64,000 nucleotides of DNA from Solanum dulcamara (GCF_947179165.1 NC_077241.1:79137648-79201647); one strand, 5' to 3'. Positions 11,801-25,367 are shown, numbered from the stretch's first letter. Translations and numbers: made by a program. Notes: generated by a model from the sequence alone, not told the origin.

Positions 11801-14800
11801 TCGACCTAAACACCCAACACCAAAAAATATTTGTGGGTTAACACACACGAAAAACTTGTAAATTACCTAATTAATGTTGCATCGCCAAGGAAACTCTCCT
11901 AAACCCCTCTAAAGCGTCGTTGGGGCTACTGGAGTCATTCTCTAAGTCGTTACGAACACTACGATGGAGGAATCTAAGAAAATTCGACTCGAACCCCCGA
12001 CACATAAAAAATCCGTGGGCTAACACACATGAAAACTAGAAAAGTTGCCTAATTCCTTTTGCGTTGCTAATAAAATGCTCCTAAACCCTATAAAGCACCA
12101 CTGAGGCTACTGAAGTTGTTTTCCAGGTCATTACAGATGCTACTATGTAAGAATACAAGAAAATGCAACCCATACCTTCAGCACCTAAAAAATTCATGGG
12201 CTAACACATACGAAAAATTTGACCCAAACCTCCTACACTTAAAAATCCGTGAGATAACACACACGAAAAACTTGCAAAATTGCTTAATTCCTGTTGCGTG
12301 TCAAATAAAATTCTTCTAAACCCCCTTTAAGCACCGCCGGAGCTATTACAGTCGTTTCCTAGGTCATTACAGACGCTACAATGAAAGAATCTAAGAATAT
12401 TCAACACGGACCTCCGGTACCTAATAAATCCGTAGGCTAACACATGCGAAAAACAAGCAAAATCGCGTAATTCCTATTGCGTTGCAAATAAAATGCTCTT
12501 AAATCCCTTTAAAGCGTCGTCGGGGCTACTGTTGTCATTCTCCGGGTCGTTACTAACACTACTATTAAAAAATCCAAGAAAATTCGATCCGAGCCCCCTA
12601 CACCTAAAAAATTCGTGGGTTGACACATATGAAAAACTTGCAAAATTGCCTAATTGTAGTTGCGTCCCAAATGAAATAATCCTAAATCCTTGTAAAGTGC
12701 TTCCGAAACTAGTAGAATCATTCTCCAGATCGTTACGGACACTATTATGAAGGAATCCAAGAAAATTCTACCCAGACCCCCGTCAACTAAAAAATTCGTT
12801 GGCTAACACATACAAAAAATTTCCAAAATCGCCAAATTCCGATTATGTTACAAATGCTATTATGGAAGAATCGAAAAAAAATTAAACCCAGACCCCCGAC
12901 ATCTAAAAAATTCGTGGGCTAACACACAGAAAAAACTAGCAAAATTGACTAATTTCTGTTACATCACCAATAAAATGCCCCTAAAGCCTTAAAAAGTGCC
13001 GCCGAGGCTACCAGGGTCGTTCTTCAGCTTGTTACATACGCTTCTATAGAATAATCCAAGAAATTTTGACCTAGACACCCGACATCTAAAAAATCTATGG
13101 GCTAACACACTAGAAAAACTTGCAAAAATAGCTTAATTACTGTTGCGTCGCAAAATAAAATAATCCTAAATCTCTTTAAAGCGCCGTCAGGGTTACTAGA
13201 GTCATTTTCTAGGTGGTTATGGATGCTATTACGGAAGAATACAATAAAATTTATCCTCGACTCCCGACACCTAAAAAATTAATGGGCTAACACATACGAA
13301 AAATTAGCAAAATAACCTAATTCATCTTGCATCGCAAATAAAATGCTCCTAAACCAGTCTAAAGTGCTTCCGGTGCCACTGGAGTCGTTCCCCAGGTCGT
13401 TACGTAAGCTATTATCGAAGTATCCAAGAAATTTTGATTCGGACCCCCTGCATCTAAAAATTTTATAGGATAATACACACGAAAAACTTATAAAATTGTC
13501 TAATTCCTATTGCGTTACCAATAAAATGCTTCTAAATCCCTAAAAAGCATCGCCAGGGTTACAAGAGTCATTCTTGAGCTTAATACGGACGCTACTATAG
13601 AAGAATCAAAGAAAATTTGACTCGAACCTCCGACACTAAAAATATTTGTGGGCTAAGACACACGAATAATTGGAAATATAGCCTAATAACTGTTGCGTCG
13701 TAAATAAAATGTTTCTAAACCCCTCTAAAGCACTGTCGGGTCTGTTGGAGTTGTTTTCCAAGTCGTTATGGACGCTACTATGGAAGAATACAAGAAAATT
13801 CATTGTTGACCCCTGCCACTTATAAAATTCGTGGGCTAACAAACACAAAAATTAGAAAAAATCACTTAATTCCTATTGCGTCGCAAATAAAATGCTCCTA
13901 AATTCCTCTAAAGCATCGCCGAGGCTAGTGGAGTAGTTCCCTAAATCGTTACAAATGCTATTATAGAAGAATCCAATAAAATTCGACATGAACCACCGAT
14001 ACCTAATAAATTCGTGGGTTAACACACACGAAAAACTGGCAAAATTGCCTAGTTTCTGTTGCGTCGGAAATAAAATGCCCCTAAACCCTCTAAAGTGCCC
14101 ACGGGGCTACTAGAGAAGTTCTCTGGGTCATTACGAACGCTACTATGAAAGAATTCATGAAAATTTGACCTGGACTCTGGCACCTAAAATATTCTGTGAG
14201 CTAACACATACGAAAAACTGGCAAAATCATCTAATTTTTGTTGCGTCGCAAATAAAATGCTGCTAAATCTCTCTAAAGCACCGTCAGGTCTATTGGAATC
14301 ATTCTCCAAGTCATTACGGACGCAACTATGAAAGAATTTAAGAAAATTCATCTTAGACCCCTGGCACCTTAAAAATCTGTGGGCTAACATACACGACAAA
14401 CTAGTAAAATCACCTAATTCTTGTTGCGTCGCAAAATAAAATGCTCTTAAACTCCTCTAAAGCGCCTCCGGGGCTATTAGAGACATTTCCTAGGTCGTTG
14501 CACACGTAATATATAAGAATCCAAGAAGATTTGACTTGGACCATCGGTACCTAAAAATTCTTGGGCTAATAAAACACATGAAGTATTGGTAAAATCATCT
14601 AATTCATATTGGATCACAAATAAAATATTGTTTAACCCCTCTAAAGAACCTTCGGGTCTACTGGAATTGCTTCCTAGGTCATTATGAACGCTACTATATA
14701 ATAATCTAAGAAAATTTGATCCGGACCTCTAACACCTAAACATGCAGGGCTAACACACATAAAAAACTGGCAAAATCGCCTAATTCTTATTGCGTCTCTA

Positions 14801-17800
14801 ATAAAGTGCTCTTAAAACCCTCTAAACTCCGCTGGAGCTACTGGAGTCATTACTCAGATCATTACATATGCTATTATGGAAAATCTAAGAATATTCGACC
14901 CAGACGCTCGGCACCTATAAAACCCGTGGGCTAGCACACACAAAAAATAGGCCAAATTGCTTAATTCCTATTGTGTCGGAAATAAAATGCTCCTAAACCC
15001 CTCCAAAGTGCCTCCGAAGCTACTAGAGTCATTATCCAATGCGGTATAGATGCTTCTATGGAAGAATCTAAAAATAATTCGACCTATACCCTGATATGTA
15101 AAAAATTTGTGGGCTAACCTACACGAAAACCTTGCAAAATCGCCTATTCCAATTGCGTCGCCAATAAAATATTTGTAAATCCCTCTGAAGCACCGCCAGG
15201 GATACCATCATCGTTCCTCAAGTTGTAACAGACGCTATTATGGAAGAATGCAAGAAAATTTGACCCGGACCCTCAAAACCTAAAAAATCTGTGAGCTAAC
15301 ACATAAGAAAAACTGGCAAAAATCGCCTAATTCTAGTTACGTCACAAATAAAATCATCATAAACCCCTGTAAAGTATTGCCGAGGCTACTAGAGTCATTT
15401 TCCAGTTCATTACAGATGCTACTATAAAAGAATTCAAGAAAATTCAACTCAGACCCCTGACTCTTAAAAAACTATGTAACACACATGAAAAACTAGCAAA
15501 ATCGCCTAATTTCTATTGTATCGCAAATGAAATGCCCCTGAACCCTTCTAAAGCATCGTCGGGGCTACTAGAGTCGTTCTCTAATTCGTTACAGACGTTA
15601 CTATAAAAGAATCCAAGAAACTCGACCCGGACCGCTAACACCTAAAAAATCCATGGGCAAACACACATGAAAAACTGACAAAACCGCCTAATTCCTGTTG
15701 TATTGTCAATAAAATGCTTCTATACACCTCTAAAGTGTCGATGGGGCTAACAGAGTCAATCCCAGGTCATTTCGGATGCTACTATAGAAGAACTGAAGAA
15801 CATTCGACCTGAACCCCTGGCACCTAAAAAATCTGTAGGCTAATACACACGAAAAACTTGCAAAATCGCCTAATTCCAGTTAAGTCGCAAATAAAATGCT
15901 ATTAAACCCCCTTTAAAGCATCGTCAAAGCTAGTGAAGTCATTCCCCATGTCATTATAGACGCTACTATGAAAAACTCTTAAAAATTTTGACCCGAATCC
16001 CTACACCTAATAAAATCTATAGGCTAATACACACGAAAAATTGGCAAAATCGCATAATTTCTGTTGTGTTTTCAATAAAATGCGCCTAAGCCCCTCTAAA
16101 GCATTGTTGAGGCTATTTGAGTTGTTCTCAAGTCGTTATGGATGCTACTATGGAAGAATTCAAAAATATTCCACCCGGACCCCCGGCATCTAAAAAATTT
16201 GTGGGCTAACATGCATGAAAAAATTGGCAAAATCGCCTAATTCCTGTTTCTCGTCAATAAAATGCTCCTAAACTCTCTAAAGCACCGCCGGGGCTAATGG
16301 AGTCATTCCTCAGGTCGCTACAGACGCTACTATGGAAGAATCCTAAAAAATTCAAACCGGACCCATGACACCTAAAAAATCTGTGGGCTAGCACACACTA
16401 AAAACTTTCAAAATCGCTTAGTTCCTGTTGCGACGCAAATAAAATACCGCTAAACCCCTCTAAAGCACCGTCGGGTTTTCTGGAGTCGTTCCCCACGTTG
16501 TTACGAACGCTACTACAGAAAAATTCAATAAAATTCATCTCTGACACCCGACACCTAAAAAATTTGTAAACTAACACACATGAAAAACTGACAAAATCAC
16601 TTAATTCTTGTTGTATCGCAAATAAAATGCTCCTAAATCCTCTAAAGACCGTCGGGGCTTCCAGAGTCATTCCCCAGATAGTTACAGACTTTACTATATA
16701 AGAATCTAAGAGAATTCGACCCAGACCCCCAACACCTAAAAAATTTATGGGCTAACACACGAAAAACTGAGAAAATTGCCTAATTGTTGTTGTATTGCAA
16801 ATTAAATGCTTTTAAACTCCTCTAATGAATTGTCGAGTCTACTGAAGTCATTTCCTTGGTCGTTATAGACGCAACTTTAGAAGAATCCAAAAAAATATGA
16901 TTCGTACCACCCTGACACCTAAAATATCTATGGGCTAATACACAAGAAAAATAGACAAAAATTGCCTAATTCCAGTTGCGTCACAAATAAAATGATCCTA
17001 AACTCCAGTAAAACGCCGCCAAAGCCACTGGAGTCATCCCAATTCATTCCAGACGCTACTATGAAATAATTCAAGAAAATTCAACCCAGACCCCTGACAC
17101 CTAAAATATCCGTCGGCTAACACACACAAAAAACTAGCAAAATCACCTAATTTCTGTTGTGTCACAAATGAAATGCTCATAAACGCTTCTAAAGAGCCGC
17201 CTGGGCTACCCGAGTCATTTTCCAGATCGTTATAGACTCTATTATAGAAGAATCTCAGAAAACTCCACTCAGACCCTCGACATCTAAAAATTCCGTGAGC
17301 TAACACACACGAAAAACTGAAAAAATCATCTAATTGTTGTTGTGTCGCCAATAAAATGCTCTTCAACCCCTCTAAAGTGTCGCTGGGGTTACAAGAGTTG
17401 TTTCCTAGGTCTTTATGAATGCTACTATATAGGAAGCCAAGAAAATTCAACATGGACCCTCGGTATCTAAAAAATTAGTGTGCTAACACACACCAAAAAC
17501 AGGCAGAAATCGCCTAATTCCTATTGCGTCGCAAATAAAATAATTTTAAAGTGCCTTTGGGCCACTGGAGTCAATCCTTAAGTCTTTACAGATGCTACTA
17601 TTGAAGAATGTAAGAAAATTAGACCCAGTCCTCCGGCACCTAAATATTCCATTGGCTAACATACACGAAAAACTAACAAAATTGTTTAATTTCTGTTGCA
17701 TCGCAAATAAAATGCTCCTAAACCCCTCTAAAGCACCATTGGGGCTACTGAAGTAGTTCCCCAAGACGTTACGGACGTTACTATAAAAACATTTAAGAAA

Positions 17801-20800
17801 ATTCAACTCAGACCCCCGACACCTAAAAAATCTGTGGTCTAACACATACAGAAAACTGGCAAAATAGCCTATTTCATGTTGCGTCCCCAAATAAATGATC
17901 TTAAACCTTTTAAAGCACCGACGGAGCTACTAGACTCATTTCCGAGTTGTTACGGACGCTACTATGGAAGAATCAAAGTAAATTGATCTTGGACCCCCGA
18001 TACGTAAAAAATCCATAGGCTAACACATACGAAAAATTGACAAAATCACCTAATTCCTTTTGTGTTGCAAACAAAATGCTCCTAAATCCCTCTAAAACAC
18101 CGCCGGTTCTACTAGAGTAGTTACCCAGGTCGTTACGAACGCAACTATGAAAGAATCCAAGGAAATTCAACCCGAACCTTCGGCACCTAAAAATTATGTG
18201 GGGTAAGACATGAAAAACTAGCAAAATTACCTAATATCTGTTGTGTCGCCAATAAAATTCTTCTAAACCCCTCTAAAGCAACGTTGGGGCTTTTGGAGTT
18301 GTTTCTAGGTTGTTATAGATGCTACTATGACAGAATCCAAAAAAATTCGACCCTGACCCACAGTACCTAAAAATTTGTAGGATAACACACACAAAAAATT
18401 AGAAAAAATCGCCTAATTCCCGTTGCATCGCAAATAAAATGCTTCTAAAACCCTTTAAGGCGCCACTAGATCTACTAGAGTCGCTACCCAGGTCGTTACG
18501 GACGCTACTATAAAAGAATTAAAGAAACTTTGACTAGGATCCCCGACACCTAAATTATTTTTGGGCTAACACACACAAAATCTAGAAAAATCGCCTAATT
18601 CTTGTGCGTCGCAAATAAAATGTCCCTAAACCCTTTTAAAGCATCGCCAGGGCTACTGGAGTCATTCCTCAGGTCGTTAAAGATGCTTCTATGGAATAAA
18701 TCAAGAAAATTTTAACTCGACACCTAAAGATTCCGTGGGCTAACACATACTCAGGTCACATAATTTCTGTTGCGTCATAAATAAAATGTCCCTAAATATT
18801 TCTAAAGCACCGCTAGGCCTACTAGACTTGTTCATCAGGTTGTTACAGACGCTAATATAGAAAAATCTAAGAAATTAGAACTGGACCCCAGGCACCTAAA
18901 AAATTTGTTGCTAACACACACAAAAAACTGACAAAATTACCTAATTCTTGTTGCGTTGCCAATAAAATATTCGTAAACCACTCTAAAGTGCCGTTGGAAC
19001 TACTGCAGTTGTTTCCCAGGTCGTTAGAAATGCCACTATGCAAAAATCCAAGAAAAGTCAACCCGAACCCCCATCACCTAAAAAATTTATGGGCTAATAC
19101 ACACAAAAACTAGCAAAATCGCCTAATTTTTGTTGCATCGCCACTAAAATGCTTCTAAATCCCTCTAAAGTGCCACCGGGGCTACTGGAATTGTTCCCCA
19201 GGTCGTTACAGATTCTACTATAGAAGAATCTAAGAAAATTCATCACAAAACCTTGGCACCTAAAAAATCCGTAGGCTAACACACACGAAAACTATCAAAA
19301 TTACCTAATTCCTGTTGCGTCGCAAATAAAATGCTCCTAAATCCCTCTAAAGCGATATTGGGGCTACCAAAGTCATTCCTTAGGTTGTTATGGATGCTAC
19401 TATGAAAAAATTCAAGATATTTTTGACCGAACTCCCAACACTTTAAAAATTTATGGGCTAACACACACGAAAAACTGGCAAAATAGCCTAATTCATATTG
19501 AATCGCCAATAAAATGCTCCTAAATGACCCCTAAAGTGCCTCTAGGGCTACCAGAGTCGTTATCTAAGTTGTTACGGGCGCTACTGTGGAAGAATCTAAA
19601 AGCATTCAACCCGAACCCCCGGTACCTAAAAAATCTATGGTATAACATAAACGAAAAACTTGCAAAATCGCCAAATTGCTGTAGCATTACCAATAAAATG
19701 CTCCTAAATCCCTCTAATATACCGTTGGGGCTACTAGAGTCATTACCCAGGTTGTTATGAATGTTACTATGAAAGAATCCAAGAAATTTTGACCTTGATA
19801 CCTGGCACCTAAAAAATCCATGGGCTAACACACACGAAAAGCTTGCAAAATCGCCTAATTATTGTTGCATCGCCAATAAAATGCTCATAAACCCCTCTAA
19901 AGCATCGCCGGGGCTAGTAGAGTCATTCCCAAGTCATTACGGATGCTACAATGGAAGAGTCCAAGAAAATTCAACTTGGATCCCCGACATCTAAAAAAAT
20001 TGTAAGCATACAAAAAACTAGCGAAATCGCCTAATTTCTGTTGTGTCGCCAATAAAAAGCTTCTAAACCCCTCAAAAGCGACGCTTGGGCTACTGGAGTA
20101 GTTCCCCTAGTTTCAGCCAAACCCCTGACACCCAATAAATCCTTAGGCTAACACACACACAAAAAATTGGCAAATCGCCTAATTTCTATTGCATCGCAAA
20201 TAAAATGCTCTTACACTCCTCTAAAGAGCCGTTGGAGCTATTGAAGTCATTTCCTAGGTCATTACGAATGCTACTATAAAATTATCAAAGAAATTTCGAC
20301 CCGAACCCCGGCATCTAAAAATTCCGTGGGCTAACATACACAAAACTAGCCAAATTGCCTAATTCCTATTGCGTCCTAAATAAAATACTCCTAATCCACT
20401 ATAAAGTGCTGTCGAAGTAACTAGAGTCATTCCCCAAAACTTTATGGATGCTAATATGAAAGAATCTTAGAAAATTAGACTCGTACCCCCAACCTCTAAA
20501 AAATATGTGGGCTAATACACATGAAAAATAGGTAAAATCGCATAATTTTTGTTGCATCACAAATAAAATGCTCCTAAACCCCTCTAAAGCGCCCTCGGGG
20601 CTGATGAAGTCATTCCCAAGGTTATTACGGATGCTATTATGGAAGAATCCAAGAAAATTTGACCCAAACCCCAGCAGCTAAAAAAATCGTGGGCTAACAC
20701 ATACGAAAAACTAGCAAAATCACCTTATTCCTGTTGCGTCGCAACTAAAATGCTCCTAAACTCTTCTAAAGCGTCGTCGGGGCTACTAGAGTCGTTCTCC

Positions 20801-23671
20801 AGGTTGTTACAGATGATACTATCTAATAATCAAATATACTTTGACCAGGAACCCCAACATCTAAAAAATCTGTGGCCTAACACACAAAAAACATGCAACA
20901 TTGCCTATTACTGTTGCGTCGCAAAAGAATGCTCCCAAACCCCTTTAAAGTGCAACCGTTGCTACTGTAGTCGTTCCCCACGTTATGAAAGCTAATATAA
21001 AAGAATCTAAAAAAATTCGACCCTAACCCCCATCACTTAAAAAATTCGTGAGATAACATATACGATAAACTACCAAAATAGTCTAATTCCTGTTGCGTCA
21101 TCACTAAAATGCTCCTAAACCCCTTTAAAGCATCGCCGGGGTTATTATTGTTGTTCCCCAGGTTGTTACAGACTCTACTATAAAAGAATCTAAGAAAATT
21201 CAACCCGAACCCCGACACCTAAAAAAATTGTGGGCGTTACATACGAAAAACTGGCAAAATCACCTAATTCCCGTTGCATTGCCACTAAAATGCTTCTAAA
21301 CCCCTATAAAGCACCGGCGTGACTACTATAGTCATTCCCAGGTCGTTATAGACGCTACTATGGAAGAATCTAAGAAAATGCGACCCAGATCCCCGCCACC
21401 TAAAAAAACTGTGGGCTAACACATACGGAAAACTAGCAAAATCGCTTAATTCTTATTGCGTCGCCACTAAAATGCTCCTAAATCCTCTAAAGCATCGCTG
21501 GGGCTACTGGAGTTGTTCCCCAGGTCGTTACAGACTCTAGTGTAAAAGAATCTAAGAAAATTTAACCCAAACCCTCGGCACCTAAAAATTCTGTGGGCTA
21601 ACACATAAAAAAAACTTGCAAAATTGCCAATAAAATGCTCTTAAAACTCTCTAAAGCGCAGCTGGAGTCGTTCCATAGGTCGTTATTGATGCTACTTTGG
21701 AAAAATCAAAGAAAATTCATCCCGGACCCCCTACATCTAGAAAATCTTTGGCTAATACACACGAAAAACTTGCAAAATCACCTAATTACTGTTGCATCAC
21801 TAATAAAATGCTCTTAAACCCCTCTAAAGTGCCACCGGGGATACTGTAGTCATTCCCCAGCTCGTTACGGATGCTACTATGCAAGAATCTAAGAAACTTT
21901 GATCCGGACCCCCGACATCTAGAAAATCGGTGGGCTAACACATACGAAAAACTTACAAAATAGCCTAATTACTGTTGCATAGCAAATAAAATGCTCCTAA
22001 ACCCCTCTAAAGAGCCATCGGGGCTACTGTAATTGTTTCTTAGGTCGTTACAAATGCTACTATGAAAGAATCCAAGAAAATTCAATTCGTACCCAGCACC
22101 TAAAAATCTGTGGGCTAAGATATATGAAAAACTAGTGAAATCACTTAATTATTCCTAAACCCCTCTAAAGCGTCACCGCGAATACTAGAGGCATTCCCCA
22201 GGTCATTACAGACACTACTATGGAAGAATCCAAGAAAATTCGACCCGGACCCCAGCACCTAATAAATCTGTGTACTAACATATACAAAAAACTGGCAAAA
22301 TCGTCTAATTTTTGTTGCGTCGCCACTAAAATGCTCCCAAACCCTCCAAAGCGCCGTCAGAGCTACTGAAGTCATTCCCCAGGTCGTTATGAACGCTACT
22401 GTAGAAGAATCTCTGAAACATCAACCCAGGCCCCCAGCACCTAAAAATTCTGTGGGCTAACAAATATGAAAAACTTGAAAAATCATCTAATTACTGTTGC
22501 GTGGACAATAAAATGCTCATAAACCCTTGTAAAGTACCACTGGAGCTATTGGAGTCATTCCCCAGGTCGTTACTATGGAAGAATACAAGAAAATTCGACC
22601 TGTACCTCCGACATCTAATAAATCCGTGGGCTAACACATACGAAAAATTGGCAAAATTGCCTAATTCTTGTTGCATCGCCACTAAAATGCTTCTAAATCT
22701 TTCCAAAGCACCGTCAGGACAACTAGAGTTGTTCCCTAGGTCATAACGAATGCTACAATGGAAGAATCCAAGAAACTTCGACCTAGAACCCAGGCATCTA
22801 AAAAATCTGTGGCTAACATACACGAAAAACTTGTAAAATAGCCAAATTCTTGTTACGTCACCAATAAAATGCTCCTAAACCCCTGTAAAGAGCCTCTGGG
22901 GCTACTGGAGTCATTCCTCAGGTCGTTACGGACGTTACTATAGAATAATCGAAGAAAATACGATCCGGACTCCTGACACCTAAAAAATTCAAAGGCTAAC
23001 ACACACGAAAAACTTGCAAAATCGCTTAATTCCTGTTGCATCGCCAATAAAATACTCCCAAACCCGTCTAAAGATCCGCTGGGGCTACTATAGTCGTTTT
23101 ACAGGTCGTTATTGATGCTACTATGTAAAAAACCAAGAAAATTCGATTTGAACCCCCGTCACCTAAAATATCTGTGGCTAATACAAATGGAAAACTGGAA
23201 AAAATAGCCTAATTCATATTGCGTCTTCAATAAAATGCTCCCAAACCCCTCTAAAGCACCACCGGGGATACTGGAGTCGTTTCGCAGGTCGTTAGGGACG
23301 CTACTATAGAAGAATCAAAGAAAATATGACCCAGATCCCCGACATCTAAAAAATCTGTGGGCTAACATACGGAAAATTGGCAAAATCATCTAATTCTTAT
23401 TGCGTTGCCAATAAAATGCTCCTAAATCCCTCTAAAGCACTGCCAGGGCTACTGGAGTCGTTCCCCAGATCGTTAGGGACGCTACTATGGAAGAATCAAA
23501 GAAAATATGACCAGATCCCCGGCACCTAAAAAATTCATGGGCTAACACACACGAAAAACTGGTAAATTCGCTTAATTCTTGTTACTTCACCAATAAAATG
23601 TTCCTAAACCCCTCTAAAGAGCCTCTAGGGCTACTAGAGTATTTCTCAGGTCGTTACGGACACTACTATGA

Positions 23672-24246
23672 ATTTTTTTTTAGAAAATATGAGTGAGTCC
23701 AATCGAGGTCTCTAGGTCGCCAAATTGCCGAACACGAGCCAGATCCAAAATGATGCACCATGAGTACATAATATGTCGTAAGAAAAGGATTAGCAGACAA
23801 GACAGCTCTGTCTATGCAGCACCAAAGATTTCCCCTATATGGTCTTTCGAAAGAGCCGAGATCGTGGAAAGTCAATATGTCTTTTTGGGAGGGAAGGTGT
23901 ATTTTTTTGCGATAGAAAGGGTAAAATAAATTCATCTCTCCTGTATCATTTTCCACGGTGCATAGCCATCCCTCCCTATTTGGTAGACACTCTGACCCTC
24001 TAGCTTCTGGGAGGAATATGCGCGAAACTTTCATCTCGAAAAGAGAATAAAATTCTCAATAATCGTCATCTTTGACACCCAGCATAAGCAATGAAACTTG
24101 GGGTGAAAGCACATCAAAATCTTCCTTTGTAGTAGAAATTCACCAAAGGTACAAACAACACGAAAAGCAATGAAATCTTCAATCACGTTGACACAATTTG
24201 CAATTTGAGCAATAAGATCCTTGGGAAGTTCTGCCTAGCCTGCCAT
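23672..24246 (-). pseudogene. F-box/DUF295 pseudogene, N-terminal fragment B
   Basis: The start-codon position is 24246-24244 and homology runs from residue 1 to about residue 165 (the WRPRDLDWT region), where the gene is cut by the right edge of the satellite array. Lesions against sister copies are: the codon for the conserved Trp near residue 4 is TAG; a 1-nt deletion shifts the frame in the VCTSWKIA region of the F-box; and TGA replaces the Arg codon of DDYREFYSL. The ATG-proximal part retains ELPKDLIAQIAN, the F-box start. It overlaps fragment A in gene coordinates (residues about 95-165 occur in both and differ), so A and B are two genes rather than one gene split by the array. Confidence 0.8.
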
Positions 24247-24429
24247 AGAGATTTGAAAGAAGAGGGATTTCATGGCAAAACAAAAATTTATTTCTAGGGT
24301 GCAACACAATTAGGATGAGGACATTCCCGGGAAAGCTAAAAGGGATATTTGAGAGTGGAACGAAGGATAGGAAATTTCTATTTCTTTTTCCTTTTCTTTT
24401 GTTAAAAACATTTAATTATGGGTTAATTA

Positions 24430-25367
24430 TGAAGATATGGGGTTGAATTAGAATATTTAAAAGTTTAGGGTAAAAATTAAAAGTTCAAAAACTTTTAATA
24501 AAACCCTAAATTCCATTCATTTTCTCCATTTTTTTAAACGCTCTGTTCTTCTTTTCCCTCCTCTCTTCTCTTTTCTTCTCTTTCTTTTCTCCAATTTTTA
24601 AACGCCCTTGTTCCTTTTCCCTTTCATCTTCTTCTTCCTTAACTTTTTTGCCTTTTTTCTTCTCCGTTTTTCCTTTCTTTTCAAACTGTTTGTGTTTTCA
24701 TCATCTTCTTCTTCGGATGTTGTCATTGTCATTTTTTTCTTCACTCCGATTTAATTGTGAAAATTATAAAAAAAAATTGATATGTTGTTTATATAAACAG
24801 GAGTTGTTCAAGCAACCAAGAGATGTTGTTTGAACTAAATTGTTTAAACAACCCTAAGTTGTTTAGTTCAAATAACAGAGGTTGTTTAAACAACCAAACG
24901 TTGTTTAGTTCAAACAACCAGAAGATATTTAAATAACTCTAAGTTGTGTAGGTATTTTTTATTATTCTTTAGTTAAAACAATAAGAATATTTTAAATATC
25001 AGCTAGTTGTTTGGAGAGATATAAAAAATATTTGCTAATTGTTTTAGAGATCGAGATATGAAAACATTGATATGAAAATATTTGTTAGTTGTTTAGACAA
25101 ATGTTTAAACATCTGCCAGTTATTTGGAGGTGATGATGACGTGGAGGAAGGGAGGTTGGGGGAGGATGGGGCTGAGGGATGGACGAGGGGCAGGGAAAAA
25201 AAGAGAGGGGGTCTTTTATAAATTAAAAAAACTTGTGGGTTCTTAAAATATGTGTCATTATCACTAATTAAAAAAAAGTCCCTTTTACTTCATTTTCAAG
25301 ACTTGTGTCCTATTTTTTTTATTTAGACTCTCAAAAGTCTCTTTTAATTCAATCCCCCTATCTTCCC
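24430..25367. mobile_element. Probable MITE-like element with imperfect terminal inverted repeats
   Basis: The left end gaagatatggggttgaattag and the right end read inversely (gaagatagggggattgaat) match imperfectly, about 0.94 kb apart. Between them lie a CT-rich tract (about 24540-24760), a palindromic block (24801-24925) and AT-rich DNA. No protein is encoded. Target duplications were not resolved, so class and exact ends are uncertain. Confidence 0.45.
24801..24930. repeat. Palindromic GTTGTTTAAACAAC repeat block
   Basis: The motif gttgtttaaacaacc and its variants gttgtttagttcaaacaacc recur about four times in 130 bp, in both orientations, and would fold into nested hairpins. Weaker gttgttt-type copies continue to about 25130. 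No gene is present. It could be a cruciform-forming part of the enclosing element. Confidence 0.7.

Larger units (their letters stand above)
4092..23669. repeat. About 19.6-kb tandem array of a 183-bp repeat (about 100 copies)
   Basis: A unit of about 183 bp recurs almost without break. Landmarks in order on the plus strand are gaagaatccaagaaaattcg, ggacccc, cacctaaaaaatccgtggg, ctaacacacacgaaaaac, ggcaaaatcgcctaattcc, tgttgcgtcgc, aataaaatgctcctaaaccc, ctctaaagc, ggggctactggagtcattcc, aggtcgttacgga and cgctactatg. Measured spacings of the aataaaatg landmark are mostly 182-185 bp. Copies differ at many scattered positions. Several are shortened (near 5010-5130, 10250, 10970, 12850, 20110, 22150) or carry small internal duplications (near 5770, 6140, 7770, 12200). 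From about 4924 rightward all units point the same way; the left end is inverted. The 183-bp period is 61 codons, which explains the many 60-139-codon frames on both strands; I do not call these genes. The family is not recognised. Confidence 0.95.

Noticed and set aside
4154..23047. Many 60-139-codon reading frames inside the satellite array, on both strands
   Set aside because: They follow the 61-codon period of the repeat, start and stop arbitrarily, and are broken in neighbouring copies. No promoter, splice structure or known domain is seen. They are treated as repeat by-products.
4092..23669. CRISPR-like or rDNA-spacer array
   Set aside because: There are no short identical repeats with unique spacers, no rRNA sequence at either side, and the context is plant nuclear.
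4924..23669. Centromeric satellite
   Set aside because: Unit size alone would allow it, but the array is short and diverged and sits a few kb from intact genes and F-box copies. No supporting centromeric retroelement context is visible.
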